Virus record (IMG/VR): IMGVR_UViG_3300030104_006626
Coordinates: 17,946 to 78,864 of that record
Direction: 5' to 3' (one strand)
Origin: a virus
Length of the DNA stretch: 60,919 nucleotides
Part shown: positions 1-9,146 of the stretch, piece after piece
How positions within the stretch are numbered: the first letter of the stretch is position 1
How the letters are laid out: each line of letters begins with the position of its first letter
Notes under the pieces: model-generated
Database searches by the model: none
Told to the model about the DNA's origin: nothing
The model's input: the letters and a program-made list of their open reading frames with translations, nothing else
Program-made: the position numbers and the translations under genes

Positions 1-666
1 TACGAATTCTTTACAGACCACGGTGACCAGTCAACTCCAGCATCTCAACAGAACGGTTGGAATGTGCTACATTTAATGGACTCTCAATCTGCTCAAGCTA
101 CAATATCTCCTCACTCTTCTTTCAAACATAGATATGATTATGCATTGAATCTTGTACCAAGAACAGCGGCTAGTCCTATGGCAATGCCATCATTTCAATA
201 TGCTGTTCAGAGAGATAATTTCGCAGATTTTGGTAATATAAAAAATTATCACAATCAAAGGCTATCAAGAATATACAAAAAGGAAAAGTTTTATTATTTC
301 TCTCCAAAAAATAATATGAATAATAGTGGAAGTACAGGAGGCAATCCAACATCTGCTGTTAGTATGAGTGGATGGTCTCCAGCTGAGTTAGCAAATGGAT
401 GGTATAGGTCAGGTCTTAGACCTGTAAGTAGAAGTTATGAGGCTGCAGAAGTAAATGATTATAAACCTGCAGGATTTAGAAAACTATTCTATGAAGGCTG
501 TAAACTTGTAGGTTCAGATTTTAATATGCCTGTACTTGAAACAGTAGACGGAGGTCCTGTTGTAGAAGTTACTGATACAAATCCTAATGCTATAATAATA
601 TCTGATAGAAATTCTAGAGATGGTGACTTAAGAGCGACTGGACAAACAATGCAGAGAAGTGTATAA
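1..666 (+). CDS. Virion structural protein, C-terminal part (truncated by window edge)
   Basis: The reading frame is open from the first base, so the gene starts upstream and only its last 221 residues are visible; a GTG at 64 is internal, not a start. The visible part is rich in Asn, Ser, Tyr and Pro, has no signal peptide, membrane segment or coiled coil, and resembles the extended low-complexity style of phage appendage proteins. It lies immediately before three further virion-type genes in the same direction, which is the only basis for the structural call. I do not recognise the family. A promoter-like motif separates it from the next gene. Confidence 0.55.
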   Translation, partial: YEFFTDHGDQSTPASQQNGWNVLHLMDSQSAQATISPHSSFKHRYDYALNLVPRTAASPMAMPSFQYAVQRDNFADFGNIKNYHNQRLSRIYKKEKFYYFSPKNNMNNSGSTGGNPTSAVSMSGWSPAELANGWYRSGLRPVSRSYEAAEVNDYKPAGFRKLFYEGCKLVGSDFNMPVLETVDGGPVVEVTDTNPNAIIISDRNSRDGDLRATGQTMQRSV

Positions 667-680
667 AAATAAATTAAATG

Positions 681-693
681 TATATTTATATTA
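681..693 (+). promoter_or_regulatory. Late-type promoter-like motif (TATATTTATATTA)
   Basis: One of about 14 intergenic copies of a motif with core ATATTTATAT. It lies 24 bases before the ATG at 718, whose Shine-Dalgarno-like AGAGG follows it. The role as promoter is inferred from recurrence, fixed orientation and position before virion genes. Confidence 0.5.
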
Positions 694-717
694 AAGAAAT
701 ATAATAGAGGAAATAAA

Positions 718-1395
718 ATGGGATATTTAGATAAAACAACAATTACTGTCGATGCTATTCTTACCAAAAAAGGTAGAGAATTATTAGCAAAAGGCTCTGA
801 GCACTTTAATATAACTCAGTTCGCATTAGCAGATGATGAAATTGATTATTCACTTTGGGATGTTAATCACCAACTAGGTTCTAATTATTATGGACAAGCT
901 ATTGAAGCTATGCCTATAGTAGAAGCCGTACCTAATGAAAATTACGTTATGAAACATAAATTAGTTACGCTTCCTAAAAATATTTCTAGAATGCCTAGCG
1001 TTACTGTAGGTGTTACGTCTATTGTATTAACGCATGGTGGTGATAAAGCACCTATAACTCCTAATACAGCTAACTTTGCTAACGGTAATGCGACTTATGG
1101 TTATACAGCAATTCTTGCAGACTCAGATGCATGTTATCTTAATGTAGCGTCAGGTGGAAGAATCAATACAAGATATAATCCAACAGTTGCTGACTTTATA
1201 GGAGATACTGGAAATTCTGTATCAGTTACAGGTACAAGATTTGAAATTGTAGCAAAAGCTCAACCAGTAGAAGACAAGCAGACGACACTAACAATAATTG
1301 GAAATGAAACTGGTGGATATGTAACGATAAACATTACAGTTAAGAAAGAATCTACAGCTACAAACTTAGTTGAAGATTATTACTACGAAAAATAA
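718..1395 (+). CDS. Virion-associated protein of unknown function
   Basis: A 225-residue soluble protein with AGAGG upstream of the ATG. The first 40 residues (start MGYLDKTTITVDAILTKKGR) are charged and probably helical; the rest is Thr/Val/Asn-rich with the alternating pattern of beta-sandwich virion proteins, including a TLTIIGNETGGYVTINITVK stretch near residues 195-214. There is no signal peptide or membrane segment. It is the first gene after a late-type motif and is followed at 15-base spacing by two larger virion genes, so they are probably co-transcribed. Specific role unknown. Confidence 0.6.
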   Translation: MGYLDKTTITVDAILTKKGRELLAKGSEHFNITQFALADDEIDYSLWDVNHQLGSNYYGQAIEAMPIVEAVPNENYVMKHKLVTLPKNISRMPSVTVGVTSIVLTHGGDKAPITPNTANFANGNATYGYTAILADSDACYLNVASGGRINTRYNPTVADFIGDTGNSVSVTGTRFEIVAKAQPVEDKQTTLTIIGNETGGYVTINITVKKESTATNLVEDYYYEK

Positions 1396-1410
1396 TATAG
1401 GGAATAGCAA

Positions 1411-2619
1411 ATGGCAACAAGATTTAATAGAGATAATGCACTATCAAGAAATTATTCTACAAGAGTAGGACAAAGAGACAGACGACTTACATCTCCTGTT
1501 AGACGTTCGGTTACTCCTCTATATACAGCGTTTGAAAATGGTGATGTTATCGAAAATGCACAGGCAGATACTATTACGGCTGCAATGTGGTCAAATAATG
1601 ATGGTGAGTTAAAATTAGTAGATACAGAGTTATATACATCATCTGTACAGAAAGCCGCGTCAGGACTTTACTACGCAGAAATATATAGAGATGAACCTCA
1701 ATTAACTGCTTCAGCTGAACCTCAATTCGCTGTAGCTTATGGTAATTCAAATGGTTCGGGTTCTGCACCAATTTCTGAATACGCATCTGAAGGTATGACG
1801 CCAACTAAAACTGTATATCAACAATATAGAAATTTATTACTTGCACCTGGAGATGAACACTTTACAATAACATCAGCTGGTACAACGTTTAACGAAACAG
1901 GTTCGTTTTTCATCAATGTTAATAGACAAAGATATAAAGAAAGAGTTGACCCTGGTAATTGGGAATTAACAATTTCTTCTTCAACATTTGGCTTTCCTGG
2001 TCAAGCAAACCGCGGAGGTTTATATACATTAACAGATGACAGCGCAGTTAACAGTGCGACATTAGGAGATGCAGGAGCTTTATATAAGGTAATTACTGGC
2101 TCATTAGGAACAACAGATGCGTCAGCTACTCAATATGGATGGTTTTATCCAGATATGGGAGTAATAATGCTTTCACCAAGAGCATTTGATTATTCAGGTT
2201 CTCATGAAGTTAATTATTGCTGGTGTCCTGGTACAACAGATTTAGATGTAGGTTCTGCTAATGTAAATCATGTTGTTAATGATATGGTAGGATTTTTTAC
2301 AAGTTCGGTGCACGTAGGTTCAGGAAACTCTGCAACATCTGCATCATTCCAAGCAAGGTCGGCTGAAAAGGTATATGCTACTCACTATTTCATAAGACTT
2401 AAAAACGCTGAATATAACTTTAGTAATAACCCATCGTTCACCAGTGGTTCTCAAGGAGCATTTGCTCACCCATCAATGTATAGAGACCCTAAGGTTTATA
2501 TAACAACTGTTGGCTTATACAATGACAGAAACGAATTACTGGCTATAGCAAAGTTAAGTAAACCGTTATTGAAATCATTTACAAGAGAGGCATTGATACG
2601 AGTTAAATTAGAATTCTAA
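1411..2619 (+). CDS. Virion structural protein, paralogous in part to the next gene
   Basis: A 402-residue protein with a basic N-terminus (many Arg in residues 1-35) followed by Ser/Gly/Thr-rich beta-type sequence. Around residues 165-185 it has an Arg-x-(Y/F)...DPGNWELTI segment followed by a TLTDDS strand; the last 40 residues contain TTVGLYNDRNELLAIAKLSK. Both patterns recur in the next protein (TLRDDG; TTIGLYDDYGRLLGVGKLSR), so the two proteins share modules and probably occupy related positions in the virion. A GGGA site precedes the ATG. Appendage or baseplate-periphery protein is my best guess; the exact role is not determined. Confidence 0.6.
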   Translation: MATRFNRDNALSRNYSTRVGQRDRRLTSPVRRSVTPLYTAFENGDVIENAQADTITAAMWSNNDGELKLVDTELYTSSVQKAASGLYYAEIYRDEPQLTASAEPQFAVAYGNSNGSGSAPISEYASEGMTPTKTVYQQYRNLLLAPGDEHFTITSAGTTFNETGSFFINVNRQRYKERVDPGNWELTISSSTFGFPGQANRGGLYTLTDDSAVNSATLGDAGALYKVITGSLGTTDASATQYGWFYPDMGVIMLSPRAFDYSGSHEVNYCWCPGTTDLDVGSANVNHVVNDMVGFFTSSVHVGSGNSATSASFQARSAEKVYATHYFIRLKNAEYNFSNNPSFTSGSQGAFAHPSMYRDPKVYITTVGLYNDRNELLAIAKLSKPLLKSFTREALIRVKLEF

Positions 2620-2634
2620 AAATAGGGATATAAA

Positions 2635-4572
2635 ATGTCTGGAACTTATAAAAAATTCCGAAGTGAAGATATAACTATTACCCCTTTTGATGCTCACAAA
2701 GATTATCTAGTATATGTTTCTAATTTTACAGGTAGTTATTTTGAACCTTATTATGAACAATCTAGAATATTTAACCACCCACTTACTTCGTCAGCTGCAT
2801 TACAAGAGCGTATAGTATCTTTAAGTGTTTTTGCTTATGACACTATTCATGACGAGTCAGATTTTATGCCAAAAGTTTTAGGTAAATATGGCGCTGTATT
2901 GTCAGAGTCCATACATCCAACTACTACTAATGGTTTTTACATGAGAGCCATGCATGATTCTCTTCAAGGAATGTATTATACAAATCCAGATGACCCATGT
3001 TATACATTAGATAATAGTGGATATGAAAAAGAATTTAGAGTATTAAATAGTAAAGCACAGTTACTTTCTATACCTCAAAGAATATTCGGTCAAAGTATTA
3101 AAAAAGGCAGCGTGCTTATACAATCAGGTAGTGGAGCAAACAGAATTACGTTAAGAGACGATGGCTTTGGAAATCTTTATGACGAAAATGTATCCGGTTC
3201 AGCAGCAAGTGGCTCCCTTGTTACAAGTCAATCTTTAAGCTATGTTTCAACAAGTGTACTTTCATTTAACTTTAATGACATGCACAACGACAATGAAAAG
3301 AAAATAGCAGCTGCAATAAGTATAAATAATCTAAATACATATACACAAGAAAAAGGTGATAGATTCAATATTAAAAACAGGACAAGGTTTTTTGAACGTT
3401 CTCGATATGCTAATAATGTAGAGGCTTATAATATAACACCGAAAACAAGTAGTGTAGAAGGTACATTCATATATCTTGATGGGTTGACGCCTTATGCAAA
3501 TTCTCAATCAGGTTATATAAACACACCATTTGCATCTGAATCTAGGCAATATCCTGAAAGTCATAGTATGATGAGGATACGCCATCAACGACAGTTTGAT
3601 TTGAGGCAGGAAGATGATTATTCAATATCGCTTAGAGTATCTTGTTCTGCAGACCAGCCAGCATCGTCATCAATAAACCACGATGGGCCTTATAATTTTA
3701 TATTGTCTAAACTTAATGATTATAGGCGAGGAGGCTTTCCTTTTTCAATAAGATACTGTAATGAAAACGCAGATAATTCAACAGGTGTAAACAATTCAGG
3801 TATACGAGGTGGAATACAAGCTGCAATAAGTGATGGCCGTACAACAGTTAGAGCTAATTCAACAGCATCAGTAGCTGGAGCTTTTCACGATGTAGTTGCT
3901 GTAAAAACAGGTAGTAAATTTCAGCTTTGGGTAAACGCGGAGTTAAATGTAGAAGTAGATGTACCTAAAGGCAATATTCATAACAATGATGAGATAGTTG
4001 TAGGTGCTCGAACAATCTGGGAAGGAAAATATAAAAAGAGAGCGAACAAATCTAATTTATATGCAAGGCAGACAAGGCCTATGTCGCAATATTTTAGAAA
4101 CTTTCAAGGAGGTATAAGTAATATCAATATGTTTGATAGAGCTTTAACACCTGCTGAAATTGCTTATGGCTATGTAACAAAAGGTGAATATACAAATTTA
4201 GTTGGAAACGTATTTTATAATCACGGCTTAATTACTTTAACTTCTTTAAGCAGTACATATTCTCATTCAGCATTTCCAATGTTTTCTGAATGCACATTAT
4301 CATTGCAAAATACACATACTATATTTGAACATGAATATGCATGCCATATAAAAGAAAGAGAATATGGTTATACAATGAATCCAACAATTGTAAGTCAGTC
4401 AAAATTTGGTACATTAAAAAGTTTTACTACGAGTTCTGCATGGTCGCCATACGTAACAACTATTGGATTATATGATGACTATGGTCGATTATTAGGTGTA
4501 GGTAAATTATCAAGACCTATAAAGAAATCTAATGAATATGACACGACATTTATAGTATCTTTCGATACTTAA
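2635..4572 (+). CDS. Virion protein with LamG/ConA-like domain
   Basis: A 645-residue protein. Residues about 290-510 look like a concanavalin/LamG-type beta-jelly-roll: paired strands ending in FRNFQGGISNINMFDRALTP, the typical closing segment of such domains (GxIxxxxxxxRALTxxEI). The N-terminal part shares an IxPGxxxL...TLRDDG module with the preceding protein, and the final 45 residues share the TTIGLYDDYGRLLGVGKLSR tail. LamG-like domains often bind sugars, so a role in surface attachment is plausible. It is the last of three closely spaced virion genes. Confidence 0.6.
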   Translation: MSGTYKKFRSEDITITPFDAHKDYLVYVSNFTGSYFEPYYEQSRIFNHPLTSSAALQERIVSLSVFAYDTIHDESDFMPKVLGKYGAVLSESIHPTTTNGFYMRAMHDSLQGMYYTNPDDPCYTLDNSGYEKEFRVLNSKAQLLSIPQRIFGQSIKKGSVLIQSGSGANRITLRDDGFGNLYDENVSGSAASGSLVTSQSLSYVSTSVLSFNFNDMHNDNEKKIAAAISINNLNTYTQEKGDRFNIKNRTRFFERSRYANNVEAYNITPKTSSVEGTFIYLDGLTPYANSQSGYINTPFASESRQYPESHSMMRIRHQRQFDLRQEDDYSISLRVSCSADQPASSSINHDGPYNFILSKLNDYRRGGFPFSIRYCNENADNSTGVNNSGIRGGIQAAISDGRTTVRANSTASVAGAFHDVVAVKTGSKFQLWVNAELNVEVDVPKGNIHNNDEIVVGARTIWEGKYKKRANKSNLYARQTRPMSQYFRNFQGGISNINMFDRALTPAEIAYGYVTKGEYTNLVGNVFYNHGLITLTSLSSTYSHSAFPMFSECTLSLQNTHTIFEHEYACHIKEREYGYTMNPTIVSQSKFGTLKSFTTSSAWSPYVTTIGLYDDYGRLLGVGKLSRPIKKSNEYDTTFIVSFDT

Positions 4573-4587
4573 TAAGGAGAAAGGCTT

Positions 4588-5028
4588 ATGAGCCATTGGT
4601 TATATAAGGGTGAGCCACTAACAGAGTCACCAGAAGAATATTTTGGTTTTGTTTATTTAATTACAAATCTAAAGTCAAATAAAAAATATATTGGTAGAAA
4701 ATACTTTGGCACAACAAGAAGAGTAAAAGTTGCAGGAAAGAAAAGAAGAAAGGTTATAAGAAAAGATTCTAATTGGAGAGAATATACAGGCTCTTCTAAA
4801 TTATTAAACAAGGATATAGAAAAGTTAGGAAAAGATAGTTTTAGATTTGAAATCTTAATACTTGGTGAGACAAAAGGCCAAGTTAATTATCTTGAAGAAA
4901 ACTTACATCATAGGTTCCACGTATCGTCGAAAAACGAATATTACAATGACTGTATAGGTCCAAGAAGATTTGCTAAAGTAAAGTTTACAAAAGGAATTGA
5001 AACTCAAATAAATGAAATAAAGTTATAA
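4588..5028 (+). CDS. GIY-YIG endonuclease, SegE-like
   Basis: A 146-residue protein. Residues 20-40 (GFVYLITNLKSNKKYIGRKY) carry the GIY-YIG signature, with VYL as the GIY element and YIGRK as the YIG element; the DSNWREYTGSS and LEENLHHRF segments match the rest of the SegE-type phage GIY-YIG fold. Such proteins cut DNA and often act as free-standing homing endonucleases. There is no separate DNA-binding domain, so it is the compact form. An AAGGAG site precedes the ATG. It sits between virion genes and primase, a typical landing site for a mobile endonuclease, but I see no flanking repeats. Confidence 0.75.
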   Translation: MSHWLYKGEPLTESPEEYFGFVYLITNLKSNKKYIGRKYFGTTRRVKVAGKKRRKVIRKDSNWREYTGSSKLLNKDIEKLGKDSFRFEILILGETKGQVNYLEENLHHRFHVSSKNEYYNDCIGPRRFAKVKFTKGIETQINEIKL

Positions 5029-5034
5029 TATATC

Positions 5035-5058
5035 GGAATTTTTTGTTATATTAGATAC
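5035..5058 (+). promoter_or_regulatory. Early/middle-type promoter-like motif directly before primase
   Basis: Contains GGAATTTTTTGTTATATTA; the TATATTA box (5047-5053) ends five bases before the ATG at 5059. Nearly the same arrangement precedes the polymerase gene at 53203 and uvsE at 57148. If the box is a -10 element, transcription would start at or beside the ATG, giving a leaderless mRNA; no Shine-Dalgarno is present. Confidence 0.55.
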
Positions 5059-5967
5059 ATGAAGAATAGACAACTTATTAACTTATTGGAAAGTGTATTA
5101 GGTACTGCAAAAAATAGCGGTAATGAATCTACATTCCACTGTCCTTATTGTAATCACCATAAAAAGAAATTGGTGATAAATACAATAACGGAAAAATGGC
5201 ACTGCTGGGTTTGCGGTGTTAAAGGTATAGGTGTCGAAAGAATATTTAAGAAACTTGGCGCATATGATAAAATACCAAAATTAAAAAGTATATCTAAAAT
5301 AAAGCTGAATATAAAAAAGGAAGAAAAAAGTACTCATGTATCTTTACCTATTGAGTTTATACCTCTTGTTAACGGGTCACCTTCAAGTCCAGAATTTAGA
5401 AATGCAGCGAGGTATATTAAAAGTAGAGGACTTACAAAAATAGACGTTTTGAGATATAATATAGGCTATTGTGAGTCCGGACCATATTCAGGTATGGTTA
5501 TTATACCTAGTTATGACGAAGAAGGTGTGCTAAATTATTTTGTAGGTAGGTCATATTACAATACAGATTTTAAGCATAAAAACCCTAAAGTGTCAAAGGA
5601 TGTTATAGGCCTTGAACTTTTAGTAAATTGGAATAAATCAATAAACATATGCGAAGGAGTGTTTGATGCTATAACAATAGGTGAAAATTCCATTCCTATA
5701 TTCGGTAAGTTCTTACCTAAAAAGCTAAAAGCAAAAATAAAAGAAAAGAAAGTTAAAAAAGTAAATATAATTTTAGATAACGATGCAAGAAAAGAAGCCA
5801 TAGAATTATGTGAATATTTAATGGCTGAAGATATAGATGTTAGAATGGTAGATATACCAGAAGATTCTGACCCTAATGAAATGGGTAGAGAAAAAATAAA
5901 AAATTTAATTGAAAACACACAGTCGTTGGATTTTAGAAAAATAGTGGAGATGAAGTTTGGACTTTAA
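5059..5967 (+). CDS. 61: DNA primase (DnaG-type, T4 gp61 equivalent)
   Basis: A 302-residue primase that would make RNA primers for lagging-strand synthesis. The N-terminus holds a zinc ribbon with C28-x2-C31 and C49-x2-C52 (HCPYC and HCWVC). The TOPRIM catalytic region follows: E199 in ICEGVFDA, the metal-binding ILDNDA at about 238-243 and EDSDPNEMG at about 268-276. Length is a little below T4 gp61 (342). No helicase domain is fused. The stop overlaps the next gene by 11 bases, so primase and the gp47-gp46 fusion are translationally coupled. The start lies directly behind an early-type promoter motif without a ribosome-binding site. Confidence 0.9.
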   Translation: MKNRQLINLLESVLGTAKNSGNESTFHCPYCNHHKKKLVINTITEKWHCWVCGVKGIGVERIFKKLGAYDKIPKLKSISKIKLNIKKEEKSTHVSLPIEFIPLVNGSPSSPEFRNAARYIKSRGLTKIDVLRYNIGYCESGPYSGMVIIPSYDEEGVLNYFVGRSYYNTDFKHKNPKVSKDVIGLELLVNWNKSINICEGVFDAITIGENSIPIFGKFLPKKLKAKIKEKKVKKVNIILDNDARKEAIELCEYLMAEDIDVRMVDIPEDSDPNEMGREKIKNLIENTQSLDFRKIVEMKFGL

Positions 5968-8900
5968 TAAAATTGATGTAGGTTTTGATAAGCTAGAAAA
6001 AGTATTACATGTAGCTGATATTCATATAAGAAATTATCAAAGACATAAAGAATATAGAAAAGTATTTAGACAATTGTATAAACAGGTAGATGCGTTACCA
6101 AAAAATTCTATAGTATATGTTGGAGGTGACATTGTTCATAGTAAAACAGATATATCACCTGAGCTAATAAAACTTACAACTGAGTTTCTAAAAAATCTAG
6201 CTGACAGAAGACATACAATAATAATTACCGGAAATCACGATGCTAATCTAAATAATTCATCTAGATTAGATTCGCTGTCTCCTATGGTAGAATCTTTATC
6301 GCATCCACAATTGCATTATCTAAAAGATTCTGCTGTACACGAAATTGCTGGTACTCACTTTGTGGTATTTAGTATATTTGATGACCCTAAAACTTTTATA
6401 CGAGCAAAATCATTTGATGCCGAAACAAAAGTTGCCTTATTCCACGGTGCGCTTGATATGTCATATACAGATGCTGGATATAAAGTAGAAAGCGACGACC
6501 TTAAAATATCTATGTTCGACGGATACGATATGGTGATGTTAGGTGATATACATAAAAGACAATTTTACAATAAAGAAGAAACAATATTACAAGTAGGTTC
6601 TTTAATACAGCAAAATTTTGGTGAGGCTTTCGATAACCACGGCTGTGCGATATGGGATGTTGATACAAGAAATGCAAGCTTTGTTAATTTTGAAAATCAG
6701 CATGGTTTTTATACTATAAGCGTAAAGGATGGTGTGCTTCCTAATATAGATAATATACCTAGATATCCTAGAGTAAGAATAAAAACTGAAAACACTACAC
6801 AGGCACAATTAAAAGATATAATAAAGGAAATAAAAAGTAAGTGTAAAACAAAAGATATTATCATTATAAAAAATGATAAGCTAAATGCTCAAAATAAAAC
6901 TACAAGGTCTGTCACAAGAGATATTAGAGATGTACAATATCAAAATGAATTATTGGAAGAATATATTGGCACAAACCACCCTGCAGATGACGAGACAATA
7001 AGAAGAATAAAAAATATAAATACAGAATTAAATAAAAATCTATCTACAATAGAAGTATCAAGAGGTGTAAGATGGGTACCTAAAACATTTGAATTTTCAA
7101 ACATGTTTAGTTATGGTGAAAATAATTTAATAGACTTTTCAAAGTTGAGAGATGTAATTGGTATATTTGCACCTAACCACGCAGGTAAGTCTGCAATATT
7201 GGATGCTATAATGTTTAATGTATTTCATAAGTGCTCAAGAACAAAATCTGCGTCTGATGTGTTAAACAATAAAAAGAATAATTTTTATTCTAAATTAAAT
7301 TTTGAAATAGATGGAGTTGATTATTTTATAGAGAGAAAAGGTAAAAAAGAAAAATCAGGTCATGTACGTGTTGATGTAGATTTTTGGATGGTAGGTGAAG
7401 ATGATAGTATAATTTCTCTTAATGGAGAGCAGAGAACACAGACAGACAAAAATATAAGAGGTTATCTTGGATTATATAATGACTTTGTATTAACTTCAAT
7501 GTCTGTTCAAAACAACAATACAGGATTTATAGACCAGTCTCAGGTTGAAAAGAAAGATTTACTTTCTCAGTTCTTAGACATTACTGTATTTGAAGAGTTA
7601 TACCAGTTGGCAAATGAAGAAATAAAAGAGGTACAAATTTTACTTCGTAATTTTGGCAAAACAGATTATTCACAGCAGCTTATAGATGAAGAAGATAAGC
7701 TTTCAGAATACGAAGCTATATATAAAGAACTCAATAATAATAAAACAAAAACACAAAAGAAATATTCTAAGAAAGAAGAGCAAATACATAGCAAAGTAAA
7801 AGAGCTTAAGAATATAACTGTAGAAAATGATATTGACTCACTTGAATCGAGAAAAGATAAACGTATAAGAGAAATAGAATTTAATAATCAGAAGTTAGAA
7901 AAATATAAAAACTATAAAAAAGCCAATAAGGTTAAAATGTCTGATACTGTTTCTAAAATGTCAAAAATAAATATAGACGAATTAAATGTCAAGAAATCTG
8001 TATTAGATTCTGAAAAAGAAAATAACTCTAGGCTTGTTAGAGAGATAGAAGTTAAAAAGGTTAGTGTAAGAAATAAACTTGACCTTATATCAAAATTAGA
8101 TACACATGAATATGACCCTGACTGCAAATACTGTTGTAACAATGAATTTGTTAAAGCTGCAGATAAAGCTAAGATAGAATTAGAAGAGGATAAAGTTATA
8201 GTTAAAAAACTTTTACATGATAAAAGTATCTCAGATAATATATTATTAGAGAAAATAGAGGTTGAAAATCTGATTAGTGTGTATAATACACTAAACGCGG
8301 AAAAACTGCAAATAAGCCAATATAATTCAGAAATTATCATTAAGTCAGAGCAGAGAAAGTCCGACCTACGCGCATTTAAGACTGATTTAAGAGGCGTGGA
8401 AAAGGATATAGAAAAGTATTACAAAAACAAGGAAACTATAAAGGCAAATGAAAAAATAAATAAAGTTATTGAAAATCTTGAAATAGAAAAGTCAAGTATA
8501 AAACTAGAGTTAGATGAGCTATCTTCAAAAATACAAAAAGCTTATAGCAATGTATCAATAACACAGCAAAACATATCACATATAAAAACAACAATATCTG
8601 ATGCCCACGAATTAGAATTAAAGCTTAAGTCATATGAATATTATCTTGATGCTATAAGAAGAGATGGTATACCTTATGAAATAATTGCAGAAACACTTCC
8701 ATATTTAGAAGAAGAAATTAACAATACACTTTCTCAGATGGTAGAATATGAAATAGAGTTTGATGTTGATGGTAAGAATATATTGACATATATAAAATAT
8801 GGAGATGAAGATAAGTGGCCATTAGAATTGACAAGTGGTATGGAAAAATTTATATCGTCTCTTGCAATCCGCGTGGCTCTTATTAAAATATCAAATTTAC

Positions 8901-9103
8901 CTAGACCAAACTTCCTTGCAATTGACGAAGGTTTTGGAAATTTAGATTCTGATAATATAAATTCGCTTTCAATGCTTTTTGATTATCTAAAATTTGAATT
9001 TGATTTTGTAATGATTATATCTCATATTGATATTATGAAGGACATGGTTGATGGATTGATTGAAATAAGTCAAAACAAAGGATATAGCCGAGTTATTGTA
9101 TAA
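5957..9103 (+). CDS. 47-46: Fused Mre11-Rad50 recombination nuclease/ATPase (gp47-gp46)
   Basis: A 1048-residue protein joining the two subunits that T4 encodes as separate genes 47 and 46. Residues 1-340 are the Mre11/SbcD phosphoesterase: D21-x-H23, GGD58, GNHD (92-95), H163 and GDIH (196-199). Residues about 375-1048 are the Rad50/SbcC ATPase: Walker A APNHAGKS (405-412), long charged coiled coils, a zinc-hook C723-x2-C726, signature LTSGMEKF (from 958) and Walker B/D-loop FLAIDEGFGNLD (986-997). It would process DNA ends for recombination-dependent replication. The start is TTG at 5957 with GGAG eight bases upstream. The first Walker A glycine is Ala. Confidence 0.93.
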   Translation: MDFNKIDVGFDKLEKVLHVADIHIRNYQRHKEYRKVFRQLYKQVDALPKNSIVYVGGDIVHSKTDISPELIKLTTEFLKNLADRRHTIIITGNHDANLNNSSRLDSLSPMVESLSHPQLHYLKDSAVHEIAGTHFVVFSIFDDPKTFIRAKSFDAETKVALFHGALDMSYTDAGYKVESDDLKISMFDGYDMVMLGDIHKRQFYNKEETILQVGSLIQQNFGEAFDNHGCAIWDVDTRNASFVNFENQHGFYTISVKDGVLPNIDNIPRYPRVRIKTENTTQAQLKDIIKEIKSKCKTKDIIIIKNDKLNAQNKTTRSVTRDIRDVQYQNELLEEYIGTNHPADDETIRRIKNINTELNKNLSTIEVSRGVRWVPKTFEFSNMFSYGENNLIDFSKLRDVIGIFAPNHAGKSAILDAIMFNVFHKCSRTKSASDVLNNKKNNFYSKLNFEIDGVDYFIERKGKKEKSGHVRVDVDFWMVGEDDSIISLNGEQRTQTDKNIRGYLGLYNDFVLTSMSVQNNNTGFIDQSQVEKKDLLSQFLDITVFEELYQLANEEIKEVQILLRNFGKTDYSQQLIDEEDKLSEYEAIYKELNNNKTKTQKKYSKKEEQIHSKVKELKNITVENDIDSLESRKDKRIREIEFNNQKLEKYKNYKKANKVKMSDTVSKMSKINIDELNVKKSVLDSEKENNSRLVREIEVKKVSVRNKLDLISKLDTHEYDPDCKYCCNNEFVKAADKAKIELEEDKVIVKKLLHDKSISDNILLEKIEVENLISVYNTLNAEKLQISQYNSEIIIKSEQRKSDLRAFKTDLRGVEKDIEKYYKNKETIKANEKINKVIENLEIEKSSIKLELDELSSKIQKAYSNVSITQQNISHIKTTISDAHELELKLKSYEYYLDAIRRDGIPYEIIAETLPYLEEEINNTLSQMVEYEIEFDVDGKNILTYIKYGDEDKWPLELTSGMEKFISSLAIRVALIKISNLPRPNFLAIDEGFGNLDSDNINSLSMLFDYLKFEFDFVMIISHIDIMKDMVDGLIEISQNKGYSRVIV

Positions 9104-9107
9104 TATC

Positions 9108-9120
9108 GTATATTTATATA
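9108..9120 (+). promoter_or_regulatory. Late-type promoter-like motif
   Basis: GTATATTTATATA, 26 bases before the ATG of the S74 fibre gene. Same motif and orientation as the other late-type copies; it separates replication genes from the fibre cluster. Confidence 0.5.
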
Positions 9121-9146
9121 AAACGAATATTATGGGAATATTATAG

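Noticed and set aside
489-767. Reverse-strand open frames across the window (for example 489-767, 7912-8340, 32119-32535, 35072-35501, 43753-44010)
   Set aside because: They lie inside strong forward genes, lack ribosome sites, and their composition mirrors the codons opposite (for example Ser-rich frames opposite the Glu-rich scaffold). No reverse-strand gene is supported.
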